Positions 1 through 7,575 are shown, numbered from the stretch's first letter. The stretch is DNA of 43,866 nucleotides from Acholeplasmataceae bacterium UBA4853 (GCA_002399815.1 DHEJ01000019.1:1-43866), one strand, 5' to 3'. The notes: generated by a model not told the origin, from the letters alone. Made by a program: numbers and translations.

Positions 1-58
1 TGCAAAATATTGCAAGTATCATATAAGTCTTATGTTTAGTTTTTGTTTAAAGAAGGAG

Positions 59-133
59 ATGTACGTAGTCCTAAATTACGGATTTAGGGTAGAGACTTAA
101 CCACCGGATTATCTGGTTAAATATACTGTACAT
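59..133 (-). promoter_or_regulatory. Guanine-class purine riboswitch aptamer
   Basis: Read on the minus strand, this stretch folds as the purine riboswitch three-way junction. P1 is AUGUAC-a-GUA paired with UACGUACAU (9 bp, one bulged A). P2 is UUAACCA/UGGUUAA. P3 is CCUAA/UUAGG, extendable by two pairs. The J2/3 segment GUCUCUAC matches the family core GUUUCUAC. L3 contains CCGUAA and L2 ends in GG, so the loop-loop kiss can form. The discriminating base in J3/1 (GACUA) is C, which in this family means guanine/hypoxanthine and not adenine. The U at the position 51 equivalent argues against the 2'-deoxyguanosine variants. L2 is about 10 nt, longer than the usual 7. The controlled gene (typically purine transport or synthesis) would lie left of position 1, and the expression platform is not visible. 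Confidence 0.85.
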
Positions 134-148
134 GAAATACATATAAAG

Positions 149-176
149 ATTATAGCAAATAATTATTTTTTGTAAA
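149..176 (-). promoter_or_regulatory. Promoter for the riboswitch transcript
   Basis: On the minus strand TTTACA (176-171) and TATAAT (154-149) are separated by 16 bp. The predicted start, near 142, is a few bases before the 5' strand of riboswitch P1 at 133. That is the expected layout for a leader beginning with the aptamer. Confidence 0.65.
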
Positions 177-210
177 GATATTTTTATTTACAATTTAAAA
201 TAATTATTTT
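157..210 (-). terminator. Long AT-only hairpin at the end of zur
   Basis: AAATAATTATTTT (158-170) pairs with AAAATAATTATTT (197-209), and TGTAAA (171-176) pairs with TTTACA (187-192), giving a long but entirely AU stem right at the zur stop codon. It could be a weak terminator of the zinc operon. It also overlaps the -35 of the riboswitch promoter, so its role is uncertain. Confidence 0.35.
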
Positions 211-586
211 ATCCATGCTTTTGGCTACATTTTTTACATATTCCATAGAAATTTAGGTCATGATGTAGTACATTAAACCCATATTTTTCTTTAATTTCAG
301 CAAACATACCATCCATATGACAATCCACCTCAAACTTATGTTTGCAGGATTCACAAATCATATAATGATGATGATCTTCGACATTTAAATAATAGTATGC
401 TTTATTATCTAAATAATTTCTACTAACCAACCCTTCCATATAGAACTTTTCTAATGTTCTATAAATAGTTGATAGGTTCATTTGCTCATGACCAAGTAAT
501 TCATATAAGCTTTCAGCACTTAATGGACCTTGATTTGATTTAAGTAAATCATAAATCAATTGTCTTTTTGATGTAAGTTTAGTCAT
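209..586 (-). CDS. zur: Fur-family metalloregulator, probably the zinc repressor Zur
   Basis: This 125-residue protein has the usual Fur-family length. Residues 1-65 form the winged-helix DNA-binding part, with the typical LSTIYRTLEKFYMEGLV stretch. Residues 70-125 form the dimerisation part, with HHH at 72-74 and two CxxC pairs (C78/C81 and C117/C120) that would hold the structural zinc. The ATG shares one base with the znuB stop (TAATG) and has a strong GGAGGAA ribosome binding site, so it is translationally coupled to znuB. Lying last in a zinc ABC-transporter operon makes Zur the best call over Fur or PerR. It would repress its own operon through the palindromes upstream of znuA. Metal specificity is inferred from context, not from the residues alone. 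Confidence 0.85.
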   Translation of the reverse strand: MTKLTSKRQLIYDLLKSNQGPLSAESLYELLGHEQMNLSTIYRTLEKFYMEGLVSRNYLDNKAYYYLNVEDHHHYMICESCKHKFEVDCHMDGMFAEIKEKYGFNVLHHDLNFYGICKKCSQKHG

Positions 587-1398
587 TAGGTATTCCTCCT
601 TAATAGATTCTTAATTAAGTAGATTACAATAAATACAATAAAATAAATAAGTACAATCATACTACCAGTAGGTACATTCATCATATGAGCAAGTACGATA
701 CCAAATATGATAACAACTAATGTTACTATCGTACCATAGATGAATAAATCTTTAAACCGTTTTGAAAACATATTTGCTGTGGTAACAGGAAAAATTAAAA
801 GTGATGAGATTAAAAGTACACCAATACTTCTAACCCCTACTACAATGAATATACCAACAAGTGCTGCAAATATATAACTAATTAGATTGACTTTGACACC
901 TTTAAATCTTGCATAATCATAGTCAAATGTTAAAGATATTAAAGCTCTATAATTAGAGAATATAAAGATGAGTGTAATTAAAAATACAACCCCTGACATT
1001 AATACATCATTGATATCTCTAAACCAAAGATTACCTGAAATTAAACTTTCTAAATCTATTGCTGAATTTGAATACTTTATAACAATTAACCCAATAGCAA
1101 ACGCAACACTCGATACAATCCCAATTGCTGCATCTGAATGTATTTTAGTATACTGTGCAATAAACTTAATTAACATGGATGAAACTACTACTATTGGTAT
1201 AGCAATATAAAATGGTTCATCCATGAAAAACATACCAACAGCTAGTGCTGTAAAACTAACATGAGATAAACCATCAGCAATTAAGGATTGTTCACTTAAG
1301 ACAACAAACGGACTTAAAACACTAAAGGTTAACCCTAAAAGAATTAATACAATAATGCCATATTTTAAAATATCTAGAGTCAATATAAAATTATCCAT
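586..1398 (-). CDS. znuB: Zinc ABC transporter permease ZnuB (ABC-3 family)
   Basis: A strongly hydrophobic protein with seven or more membrane segments, matching the ABC-3 metal permease family. It has the conserved LSEQSLIADGLSHVSFTALA stretch near the N-terminus and the GVRSIGVLLISSLLIFPVTTA stretch in the second half, where the ATPase contacts lie. I place the start at 1398 (MDNFILTL, 270 residues). AAGGA lies 7 bases upstream and the start overlaps the znuC end by 8 bp. The frame is open to 1446, but the upstream starts lack a good ribosome binding site and lie deeper in znuC. It forms the membrane channel that takes Zn2+ from ZnuA, powered by ZnuC. Confidence 0.88.
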   Translation of the reverse strand: MDNFILTLDILKYGIIVLILLGLTFSVLSPFVVLSEQSLIADGLSHVSFTALAVGMFFMDEPFYIAIPIVVVSSMLIKFIAQYTKIHSDAAIGIVSSVAFAIGLIVIKYSNSAIDLESLISGNLWFRDINDVLMSGVVFLITLIFIFSNYRALISLTFDYDYARFKGVKVNLISYIFAALVGIFIVVGVRSIGVLLISSLLIFPVTTANMFSKRFKDLFIYGTIVTLVVIIFGIVLAHMMNVPTGSMIVLIYFIVFIVIYLIKNLLRRNT

Positions 1399-2074
1399 GA
1401 TTGTGTCCTTCATGTTCAAAAGATTTATAATCCAAATATGTTCCAAAGAATTTCATTTCCTGGTCGATATGTAACACTAAACTATTTTTTAATACTACAT
1501 CGGTTAAATCATGCGTAATATGAATAATCGTCATTTGTTCTTTTGCTTTAATTTGTTTTAAAATATCATAAAACTGTTCTCTAAAGGATGGGTCTAAAGC
1601 AGATGCTGGTTCATCTAAGATCAGTAACTCAGGTTTTGAAATAATGCCTCTGATAAAATAGACTCTTTGAAGTTCTCCACCGGATAACTTATTAATCTTT
1701 TCATCCATAATTGATGCATCTAAACCCATTAATAAAACCCATTCTAGAATCTCTTTTTTGATTAGGTTTGAAATGATAAACTTTTGATCATTTACACCTG
1801 TATAGATAAACTCTAAGACTGTTAAGGGGAAGTTTCTTTTAATAAATTGCTTTTGTGGTACATAACCAACTAAATTTGTTTGTCTAAAGACTTTACCACT
1901 ACTAGGTTTTATTTGATTAATTAAACTTTTAATTAACGTTGTTTTTCCTGCACCATTAGGACCAATGATGTTTAAAAAATCATACTTATTGACGGTAAAT
2001 GATATATTTTTAACTGCTTCATAGTGACCATATTTAATTGTTACATCATCATACCTAATTAAACAATTATCCAT
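1391..2074 (-). CDS. znuC: Zinc ABC transporter ATPase ZnuC
   Basis: A single 227-residue ABC ATPase domain with all motifs intact: Walker A GPNGAGKTT (residues 38-46), Q-loop in GYVPQKQ, signature LSGGELQR, Walker B LLILDEPASALD and switch histidine in ITHD. The C-terminus ends in a short histidine-containing tail (HEGHNHG), as seen in several zinc transporter ATPases. An AGAGG ribosome binding site precedes the ATG. The gene overlaps znuA by 8 bp upstream and znuB by 8 bp downstream, which indicates translational coupling. It couples ATP hydrolysis to Zn2+ import through ZnuB on the cytoplasmic face. Confidence 0.92.
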   Translation of the reverse strand: MDNCLIRYDDVTIKYGHYEAVKNISFTVNKYDFLNIIGPNGAGKTTLIKSLINQIKPSSGKVFRQTNLVGYVPQKQFIKRNFPLTVLEFIYTGVNDQKFIISNLIKKEILEWVLLMGLDASIMDEKINKLSGGELQRVYFIRGIISKPELLILDEPASALDPSFREQFYDILKQIKAKEQMTIIHITHDLTDVVLKNSLVLHIDQEMKFFGTYLDYKSFEHEGHNHG

Positions 2075-2981
2075 TTATTAATGCCTCTTTTATATTTTCA
2101 TAATTTCTATAGAATAAATCATTATATGTAACACCTAAATTCCAGTCTTCTAAAGAAACTGTATGATACCCATGTAATTCAAGGATTACCATATTTCCTA
2201 CCATATCTTTAATATAGTTAGCTGTTTGTCTGGATTTAACTTCTTCAACAAATAAATATTTAATTTGTTCATTTTTTAATACATTAATAAATGAACTAAT
2301 CTCTATGGATGTCACATCACCACTTGGATTGATACTATCTTCAAGTGCATGAATTGTTAATCCAAAATGAGATTCAAACATTTGAAGTGCATGATGCCCT
2401 ACATAGTATATATCTTTTATTGTTTGAGTTTCTAAGAATGTTTCTAGTAAATTTGTTGTTTCAAGTATTTCGTTTTGATAACTTTCACTTTGACTTAAAA
2501 ATACTGCTTCATAGTTAGGATACTTGATAATGAGTGCCTCTGTTAAGTGTGAAATGATATCGACTGCAGTTAAGGGGTCTGTCCAAAAATGAGATCCATG
2601 TTCTAAATGTTCATCATGTCCTTCATGAACATCTTCTGTCTCATCTACTAAATCAGATAACCCAATCGTTAAAGCATCCGTTTTTACTAAATTTTCTAGT
2701 TTATTACTATCAACTAACCAAGGATTTTGGTCAAAAGATAGATATATAAAAACATCAACCTGCTTCATTTCAACTAAATCTTGAGAGGTTGGTTCAAAGT
2801 TATGAAAATCACTTCCGATTGGTGTAATTAATTTAATATCTAATGTATCTTTTACAATTGCTTTAGTAAAATCATATGCTACATAGTCAGTCACGATAAT
2901 ATCATATGATATGTACGTTTGACAGGCACTTAAAATGAGTATTGGTAGTAAAATAAGGATATAGCTTATTATTTTTTTCAT
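2067..2981 (-). CDS. znuA: Zinc-binding lipoprotein ZnuA/AdcA-type
   Basis: This is the solute-binding component of the zinc importer. The N-terminus MKKIISYILILLPILILSAC has a lipobox (LSAC, C20), so it is a lipoprotein tethered to the outer face of the membrane, as needed in a cell without a periplasm. A histidine-rich loop (residues 119-131, with repeated HEGHDEHLEHGSH) precedes the conserved HFWTDP motif, a hallmark of zinc-specific cluster A-I binding proteins. Further conserved metal ligands are seen in YYVGHHALQMFE and near ALEDSINPSGD. The length (304) is normal. It is the first gene of znuA-znuC-znuB-zur, behind a promoter overlapped by two palindromes. Confidence 0.92.
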   Translation of the reverse strand: MKKIISYILILLPILILSACQTYISYDIIVTDYVAYDFTKAIVKDTLDIKLITPIGSDFHNFEPTSQDLVEMKQVDVFIYLSFDQNPWLVDSNKLENLVKTDALTIGLSDLVDETEDVHEGHDEHLEHGSHFWTDPLTAVDIISHLTEALIIKYPNYEAVFLSQSESYQNEILETTNLLETFLETQTIKDIYYVGHHALQMFESHFGLTIHALEDSINPSGDVTSIEISSFINVLKNEQIKYLFVEEVKSRQTANYIKDMVGNMVILELHGYHTVSLEDWNLGVTYNDLFYRNYENIKEALING

Positions 2982-2992
2982 GTCATCCTCTT

Positions 2993-3021
2993 TTGCAAAT
3001 CGTTTGCAAAAGTATTATAAC
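2993..3021 (+). promoter_or_regulatory. Candidate promoter for ogt
   Basis: TTGCAA (2993-2998) and TATAAC (3016-3021) are spaced by 17 bp on the plus strand. The -35 lies in the first palindrome and the -10 overlaps the -10 of the divergent znuA promoter. Both hexamers are imperfect. Confidence 0.35.
2994..3008. promoter_or_regulatory. Probable Zur box 1
   Basis: TGCAAATCGTTTGCA is a 7-1-7 inverted repeat with one mismatch, and the wider TTTTGCAAA-TCG-TTTGCAAAA is a perfect 9-3-9 palindrome. It covers the predicted znuA transcription start. The 7-1-7 geometry is that of Fur-family operators. Confidence 0.65.
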
Positions 3022-3042
3022 ACACCAATCACTTTTTGCAAA
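3014..3042 (-). promoter_or_regulatory. znuA operon promoter
   Basis: On the minus strand TTTGCA (3042-3037) and TATAAT (3019-3014) are spaced by 17 bp. The -35 is inside Zur box 2 and the predicted start falls in Zur box 1, so a bound repressor would block it. Confidence 0.65.
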
Positions 3043-3051
3043 TGATTTGCA
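3037..3051. promoter_or_regulatory. Probable Zur box 2
   Basis: TGCAAATGATTTGCA is a perfect 7-1-7 palindrome. Its centre is 43 bp (about four helical turns) from that of box 1, so two bound dimers would face the same side of the DNA. Confidence 0.65.
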
Positions 3052-3070
3052 TAAGAAAGGCGGTATCATT

Positions 3071-3544
3071 TTGATATACTATACACTATATCCATATAAG
3101 CATTGGACATTTTTAGTCCTTGCCTCAAATAAAGGAATAAAGTCAATCTATTTATATCATAATGAAGATTTATCAAGTTATATCTATGATGAAAAAATAG
3201 CTTCATTTTATAAAGATTTACTTGATAAATATTTTACAAACCAACCATTACCTACATTCAACCTTGATATCGAACAAACTGACTTTGAATTAAAGGTCTA
3301 TCAAGAATTAATGCATATTCCTTATGGTGAGGTTTCATCCTATAAGAAAGTTAGTGAAAACATAGGGTTACCTAAAGCAGCCCGTGCAGTTGGTAATGCT
3401 GTTGGTAAAAATCCAATTATGTTATTAATACCTTGTCACAGAATTATTAAGTCAGACGGTACAATCGGTGGATTTTCATCTGACCCCGAATTAAAAGTAG
3501 ATTTACTCTATGAAGAAAAAAAACTAAGGAGACGTAAAGTATGA
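3071..3544 (+). CDS. ogt: Methylated-DNA-[protein]-cysteine S-methyltransferase
   Basis: This is a suicide repair protein that takes the alkyl group from O6-alkylguanine onto a cysteine. The active-site motif IPCHRII is present (C122 in my numbering), followed by the typical GTIGGFSSDPELKVDLLYEE end, and the helix-turn-helix part VYQELMHIPYGEVSSYKKV is well conserved. I start it at TTG 3071: AAAGGCGG (3056-3063) lies 7 bases upstream, and the resulting 157 residues start like the family (IYYTLYPYKHWTFLVLAS). The frame is open to 2993, but that extension would run through the znuA promoter and both palindromes. The stop TGA overlaps the next ATG (ATGA), so it is coupled to the acetyltransferase gene. 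The TGA stop is evidence for the standard code. Confidence 0.88.
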   Translation: MIYYTLYPYKHWTFLVLASNKGIKSIYLYHNEDLSSYIYDEKIASFYKDLLDKYFTNQPLPTFNLDIEQTDFELKVYQELMHIPYGEVSSYKKVSENIGLPKAARAVGNAVGKNPIMLLIPCHRIIKSDGTIGGFSSDPELKVDLLYEEKKLRRRKV

Positions 3545-4413
3545 GTCATCTATATAATTTCTATAAAGAATCTATTAAAGATACAAAATATGTATTACTT
3601 CACGAATCTTCATTTGAACAACTGCTTTCAAAAACAAAACATCTAGTTCATGAAACAGATGGTAAGATAGATGGTCTACTTTTATATGGTACAACCGATG
3701 CTATTTACATTAATTTAACTCTAGGGCCTATTGAGATCTTAAGAACTTTAATTAACGAACTCATTGATATTTCAACATTACCAATTAAGATCCATTTTAA
3801 TCAAGTGGTTAAACTTCAATGGTATGTGGATCATACTCATATCCATCCTAATTATCAAGGTGTGATATATAATTCACCTTTACACAAGTTATATCAAGAG
3901 CTTGGATTCATTGAAACATCCATTCAAGATACTTATTTATGTAACTTAGAAACCTTTGTGATGCCTAAAGAAATTACCAATAATTTAGAAACATTAGCTA
4001 AAGAAGGTTATGAAGTGACTTATTATGATAAATTAATCCATCGAGGTATGGATAACTTTCTAACAAAACTCTCTGCTAAATCATTTAGTGATGCCATTAT
4101 AACCAATGAATTAAAACCTATTCCTGATCCTTTATTAATTGTTAGTCACAATAAAGAAGTATCCGGTTTTGCAGGTCCATTATCTGTTAGTCATGATAAT
4201 CGAGGCGTTTTTTATGGGATTGAGATCACAGGGGATGTTCAAGGTAAGGGACTCGGTAAGGCACTCTTTAACATACTATGTTTTAAACTCAAATCTAAAG
4301 GTGCTAAATATATGACGCTATTTACCGGAAGAGAAAATAAAGCTAAATATATATACATGAGTGCTGGATTTAAAAAAGTTGAATCGTTTGCTTTAATGGT
4401 ATATAAAAAATAA
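3541..4413 (+). CDS. GNAT-family N-acetyltransferase, two-part protein
   Basis: The 290-residue protein ends in a clear GNAT domain (about residues 170-290). The acetyl-CoA-binding motif VQGKGLGKALF (Q/RxxGxG/A type) is followed by the strand-turn GAKYMTLFTGRENKAKYIYM and the usual SAGFKKV ending. The first 150 residues are probably a diverged second GNAT-like half and carry no clear CoA motif. The substrate cannot be told from sequence. The ATG overlaps the ogt stop, so both are made from one message, and they share the region carrying the Zur boxes. A strong terminator follows the stop codon. Confidence 0.75.
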   Translation: MSHLYNFYKESIKDTKYVLLHESSFEQLLSKTKHLVHETDGKIDGLLLYGTTDAIYINLTLGPIEILRTLINELIDISTLPIKIHFNQVVKLQWYVDHTHIHPNYQGVIYNSPLHKLYQELGFIETSIQDTYLCNLETFVMPKEITNNLETLAKEGYEVTYYDKLIHRGMDNFLTKLSAKSFSDAIITNELKPIPDPLLIVSHNKEVSGFAGPLSVSHDNRGVFYGIEITGDVQGKGLGKALFNILCFKLKSKGAKYMTLFTGRENKAKYIYMSAGFKKVESFALMVYKK

Positions 4414-4419
4414 AAATAA

Positions 4420-4454
4420 AACTGGGAATCCTAAATGGGGTTCCCAGTTCTTTT
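4420..4454. terminator. Bidirectional rho-independent terminator
   Basis: ACTGGGAATCC pairs with GGGTTCCCAGT (11-bp stem, small loop). It is followed by TCTTTT on the plus strand and by a T-rich run (TTTATTTTTATTTTTT) on the minus strand. It ends both the ogt-acetyltransferase unit and the convergent flotillin gene. Confidence 0.85.
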
Positions 4455-4461
4455 AAATGAG

Positions 4462-5904
4462 TTATTTTAATTGTCTTTCAGGTTTTGATTTTGGTTCTTC
4501 TTTTGGTTCTTCTTTAACACTGCTTAATTTACCAGTAGCATAACCAGCAAGTAGGCTTGTTAAATCAATACCTGTTGCATCTTTAACTGCAGTAATGACT
4601 TGAGTTGATGAATTTACAATATCAGACATCAATTTAGTTGAATTACCTTCACCATACATTGTAATCTTATCAACCTTAGATAATGGTGAAGCTGCTGCAG
4701 AAACAATCTTAGGTAATACATCAGAGTTTAAGACTAATTCAAGAACCGCTGCAGATTCCATTAACTTCATCGCTTCAGCTTTCTTTTCAATTGCTTCAGC
4801 TTCTGCTAAACCGACTGCAGAAATACCCATAGCACGTTGTTCTTCAGAGAATCTTTGAGCATCAGCAGCAACTTTAATTGCTTCAGCTTTTTTAGCTTCT
4901 TCAATTAATTTAGCTTCAGCTTCTTTAGTTCTAACGAATAACTCTGCTTGAGCTTTTTGTTCAAGGGCATAACGTTTAGCATCTGCATCTTTTTTAACAA
5001 CAGCATCCAAACGTCTTTCTTCAACAACAATTTCTTTTTCTTTTAATTCAATTTCTTTTGTACGTTTAGCAATCTCAGCATCTTGGATTGCGATATTCAC
5101 GCTCTTAGTTTCATTAGCTTTTTGGATTTCATAAGCAACGTCTGCAGTAGCTTTTTGAGTATCTGATTTTTGTTTTAATCCTGCTTGACGAAGTTCAAGA
5201 TCAGTATTTTGTTCAGCAATCTTTAACTCAGCTAAAATTCTTGCTTGGTTTGCTAATTCTTTAGCTTGAGCACTTGCAATTTGAACTTCTTTTTCAGAGT
5301 TCGCACGTGCAATCGCAGCATCTTTTCTAATTTGAGTGACATTATCAACCCCAAGGTCTTCAATCACACCATTTTTATCACTAAAGTTTTGAATGGTAAT
5401 ATTAATGATTTCAAGTCCCATTCTACCCATATCTTGCATTGCAGAAGCATACACTTGTTCAGCAAACTTATCTCTATTTTGGACTAATTCTTTTAACTTC
5501 ATTTGTCCAATAATTTCACGCATGTTACCTTCTAATACTTCTTTAGTAACAATTCTAATACCTTCTAGGTCACGTGATAAAAAGATTTGACCAGCAAGTC
5601 TAATTGACTCTTCATCAGTTTTAATTCTGATATTAGCAACCCCATCAACAAATATATTAATAAATTCATTTGTTGGAACAGCAGAATCGGTTTTAATATC
5701 GGTTTGAATTAATGATAATGGAATCACATCAATTCTTTCTAAAAATGGGATACGTAATGTACCTTTACCAATAACTACTCTAGACTTTTTAGGTCCTGTA
5801 ATAATATATGCTTGGTTTGGTTTTACTTTAACATAAGAAGCGACGAAGAAAATAAGCAGTAAAACAACCACGACAATCGTTGTGATAATAATCGTTAAAA
5901 ACAT
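4462..5904 (-). CDS. floT: Flotillin-like membrane scaffold protein (SPFH family)
   Basis: The protein has an N-terminal membrane helix (about residues 3-25), then an SPFH/band 7 domain (residues 27-190, starting VKPNQAYIITGP), a long Ala/Glu/Lys-rich coiled coil (about 190-380, with many EAEA/KAEA repeats), and a C-terminal VLPKIVSAAASPLSKVDKITMYGEG segment typical of flotillins. The C-terminus is Lys/Glu-rich. Such proteins form membrane platforms and affect fluidity. I start at the ATG at 5904 (480 residues): AGAGGAG lies 6 bases upstream, whereas it directly abuts the alternative ATG at 5910, leaving no spacing. It appears monocistronic, ends at a bidirectional terminator, and has hairpins on both sides. 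Confidence 0.92.
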   Translation of the reverse strand: MFLTIIITTIVVVVLLLIFFVASYVKVKPNQAYIITGPKKSRVVIGKGTLRIPFLERIDVIPLSLIQTDIKTDSAVPTNEFINIFVDGVANIRIKTDEESIRLAGQIFLSRDLEGIRIVTKEVLEGNMREIIGQMKLKELVQNRDKFAEQVYASAMQDMGRMGLEIINITIQNFSDKNGVIEDLGVDNVTQIRKDAAIARANSEKEVQIASAQAKELANQARILAELKIAEQNTDLELRQAGLKQKSDTQKATADVAYEIQKANETKSVNIAIQDAEIAKRTKEIELKEKEIVVEERRLDAVVKKDADAKRYALEQKAQAELFVRTKEAEAKLIEEAKKAEAIKVAADAQRFSEEQRAMGISAVGLAEAEAIEKKAEAMKLMESAAVLELVLNSDVLPKIVSAAASPLSKVDKITMYGEGNSTKLMSDIVNSSTQVITAVKDATGIDLTSLLAGYATGKLSSVKEEPKEEPKSKPERQLK

Positions 5905-5922
5905 GTGCATCTCCTCTTTCTA

Positions 5923-5977
5923 TATAAAAAATATCTAATTTAATTATACATGAATCTGTAAAATAAATTAGATATTT
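5923..5977 (-). terminator. Hairpin ending the ABC-F gene; flotillin promoter may lie in its loop
   Basis: AAATATCTAATTTA (5929-5942) and TAAATTAGATATTT (5964-5977) are perfect 14-bp inverted arms with a 21-nt loop, followed on the minus strand by TTTTTATATA. A minus-strand TATAAT (5948-5943) in the loop could be the -10 of the flotillin gene, but no good -35 is visible. Confidence 0.55.
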
Positions 5978-5991
5978 AATAATAATATATT

Positions 5992-7575
5992 TTATCTGTT
6001 TTCTAAGTACTCATCATATGAAGTAATTAACTGTTTTAATGAGCCATCTTCTTGGAATTCAAATAGACGATTTGCTGTTGTTGAGACTAGTTGATGGTCT
6101 TGTGAGGTTAATAATACAACACCATTAAATTCTTGTAAGCCTTTATTAAGTGCAGTAATTGCTTCCATATCTAAGTGGTTGGTTGGTTCATCTAAAATCA
6201 AAGTATTTTGACCTAAAATCATCATTCTTGATAGTAATAATCTAACTCTTTCACCACCGGATAAAACATTGATTTTCTTTAAGGAATCTTCACCACTAAA
6301 TAACATTCTACCTAAGAATCCTCTGACATAAGTAGTTTCTTTATTCTTAGAGTAATCCATTAACCAATCTGTCATCACAGTTGGAGCTTTAAATTCTTCA
6401 TTGTTATCCTTTTTAAAATAACCTTTAAAGACTGTTTCACCCCACTTAAATGTACCAGAATCTGGTTGTTCTAATCCATTTATGATATTAAATAATGTAG
6501 TTACTGCTTTTTGGTTTACACCAACAAATGCTACTTTATCTGTATTACCAATTGTAAATGTTACATTATCTAATACTTTAACACCATCAATGTTTTTTGA
6601 GAGGTTTTCAACCTTTAAAATATCTTGTCCAAGTGGTTTTTCAAACTTAAAGTTTACATAAGGATATCTTCTAGTTGATGGTCTAATTTCTGTAAGTTCG
6701 ATTTTTTCTAATGCTTTTTTACGGGATGTTGCTTGTTTTGATTTTGAAGCATTTGCACTAAAGCGTGAAATGAAATCTTGAAGTTCTTTCATCTTTTCTT
6801 CAGACTTCTTATTTTGTTCTTTCATTTGTTTTAACATCAATTGACTAGATTCATACCAAAAATCATAGTTTCCAGCATAAAGTGTGATTTGTTTATAGTC
6901 GATATCTGCAATATGTGTACATACCTTATTCAAAAAGTAACGATCATGAGATACTACAATAACTGTATTTTCAAAATCAATTAAGAAGTTTTCTAACCAG
7001 TTAACTGCTTCTATATCTAAGTGGTTGGTTGGTTCATCTAGTAATAAGATATCAGGGTTATCAAATAATGCTTGTGCAAGTAATACTTTAACTTTTTGAT
7101 TACCCGTTAAGTTCTTCATTGGTTCATAATGTAAGGATACATCAATTCCAAGTCCAGTTAACATGATTGAAGCATCACTTTCAGCATTCCAACCATTCAT
7201 ATCATCAAACATTGATTCTAACTCACCAGCTCTAATACCATCTGCTTCGGTAAAATCTTCTTTTGCATAAATCTTATTCTTTTCAATCATTATTTTATAT
7301 AGTTTTTGATTCCCTTGAATCACTGTATCCATGACAGAAAACTGATCGTATTTAAATTGATCTTGTTGTAAGAATGATAGACGTTTATTATTTGGAAATG
7401 ATACACTACCCTTTGTTGTAGATAATTGACCAGATAATATCTTTAAAAACGTAGACTTCCCAGCCCCGTTAGCTCCGATAATTCCATAACAGTTTCCTTC
7501 AGTAAATTTGATGTTTGCATCTTCAAATAGAATCTCTTTTCCTATTTGATATGTAACATTTGAAACATTTAACAT
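5992..7575 (-). CDS. ABC-F ATPase (YbiT/YkpA-type) with one degenerate ATP site
   Basis: The 527-residue protein has two ABC domains and a charged linker with no membrane segments, as in ribosome-associated ABC-F proteins. Domain 1 has an intact Walker A (GANGAGKST, 34-42) and Walker B (LLLDEPTNHLD), but its signature is LTGNQ (156-160) instead of LSGGQ. Domain 2 has an intact signature LSGGE (438-442) and Walker B, but Walker A reads GVNQKAVTT (352-360), lacking the P-loop lysine and glycines, and the switch histidine is Q492 (TSQDHQ). The site formed by domain-1 Walker A and domain-2 signature is intact. The other composite site is decayed at three positions. AGGAGG precedes the ATG. The family is clear, but its ribosomal role here is not known. 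Confidence 0.88.
   Translation of the reverse strand: MLNVSNVTYQIGKEILFEDANIKFTEGNCYGIIGANGAGKSTFLKILSGQLSTTKGSVSFPNNKRLSFLQQDQFKYDQFSVMDTVIQGNQKLYKIMIEKNKIYAKEDFTEADGIRAGELESMFDDMNGWNAESDASIMLTGLGIDVSLHYEPMKNLTGNQKVKVLLAQALFDNPDILLLDEPTNHLDIEAVNWLENFLIDFENTVIVVSHDRYFLNKVCTHIADIDYKQITLYAGNYDFWYESSQLMLKQMKEQNKKSEEKMKELQDFISRFSANASKSKQATSRKKALEKIELTEIRPSTRRYPYVNFKFEKPLGQDILKVENLSKNIDGVKVLDNVTFTIGNTDKVAFVGVNQKAVTTLFNIINGLEQPDSGTFKWGETVFKGYFKKDNNEEFKAPTVMTDWLMDYSKNKETTYVRGFLGRMLFSGEDSLKKINVLSGGERVRLLLSRMMILGQNTLILDEPTNHLDMEAITALNKGLQEFNGVVLLTSQDHQLVSTTANRLFEFQEDGSLKQLITSYDEYLENR

Noticed and set aside
1..17. TGCAAAATATTGCA at the left edge as a third Zur box
   Set aside because: The arms are shorter and the spacing differs from the 7-1-7 pattern at znuA, and the context is cut by the window edge.
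968..1210. Plus-strand open frame inside znuB
   Set aside because: Antisense to a well-conserved permease, with no ribosome binding site and no recognisable protein.
2993..3070. Longer N-terminus for ogt
   Set aside because: It would translate through the znuA promoter and both palindromes, and the family begins at the TTG at 3071, which has a good ribosome binding site.
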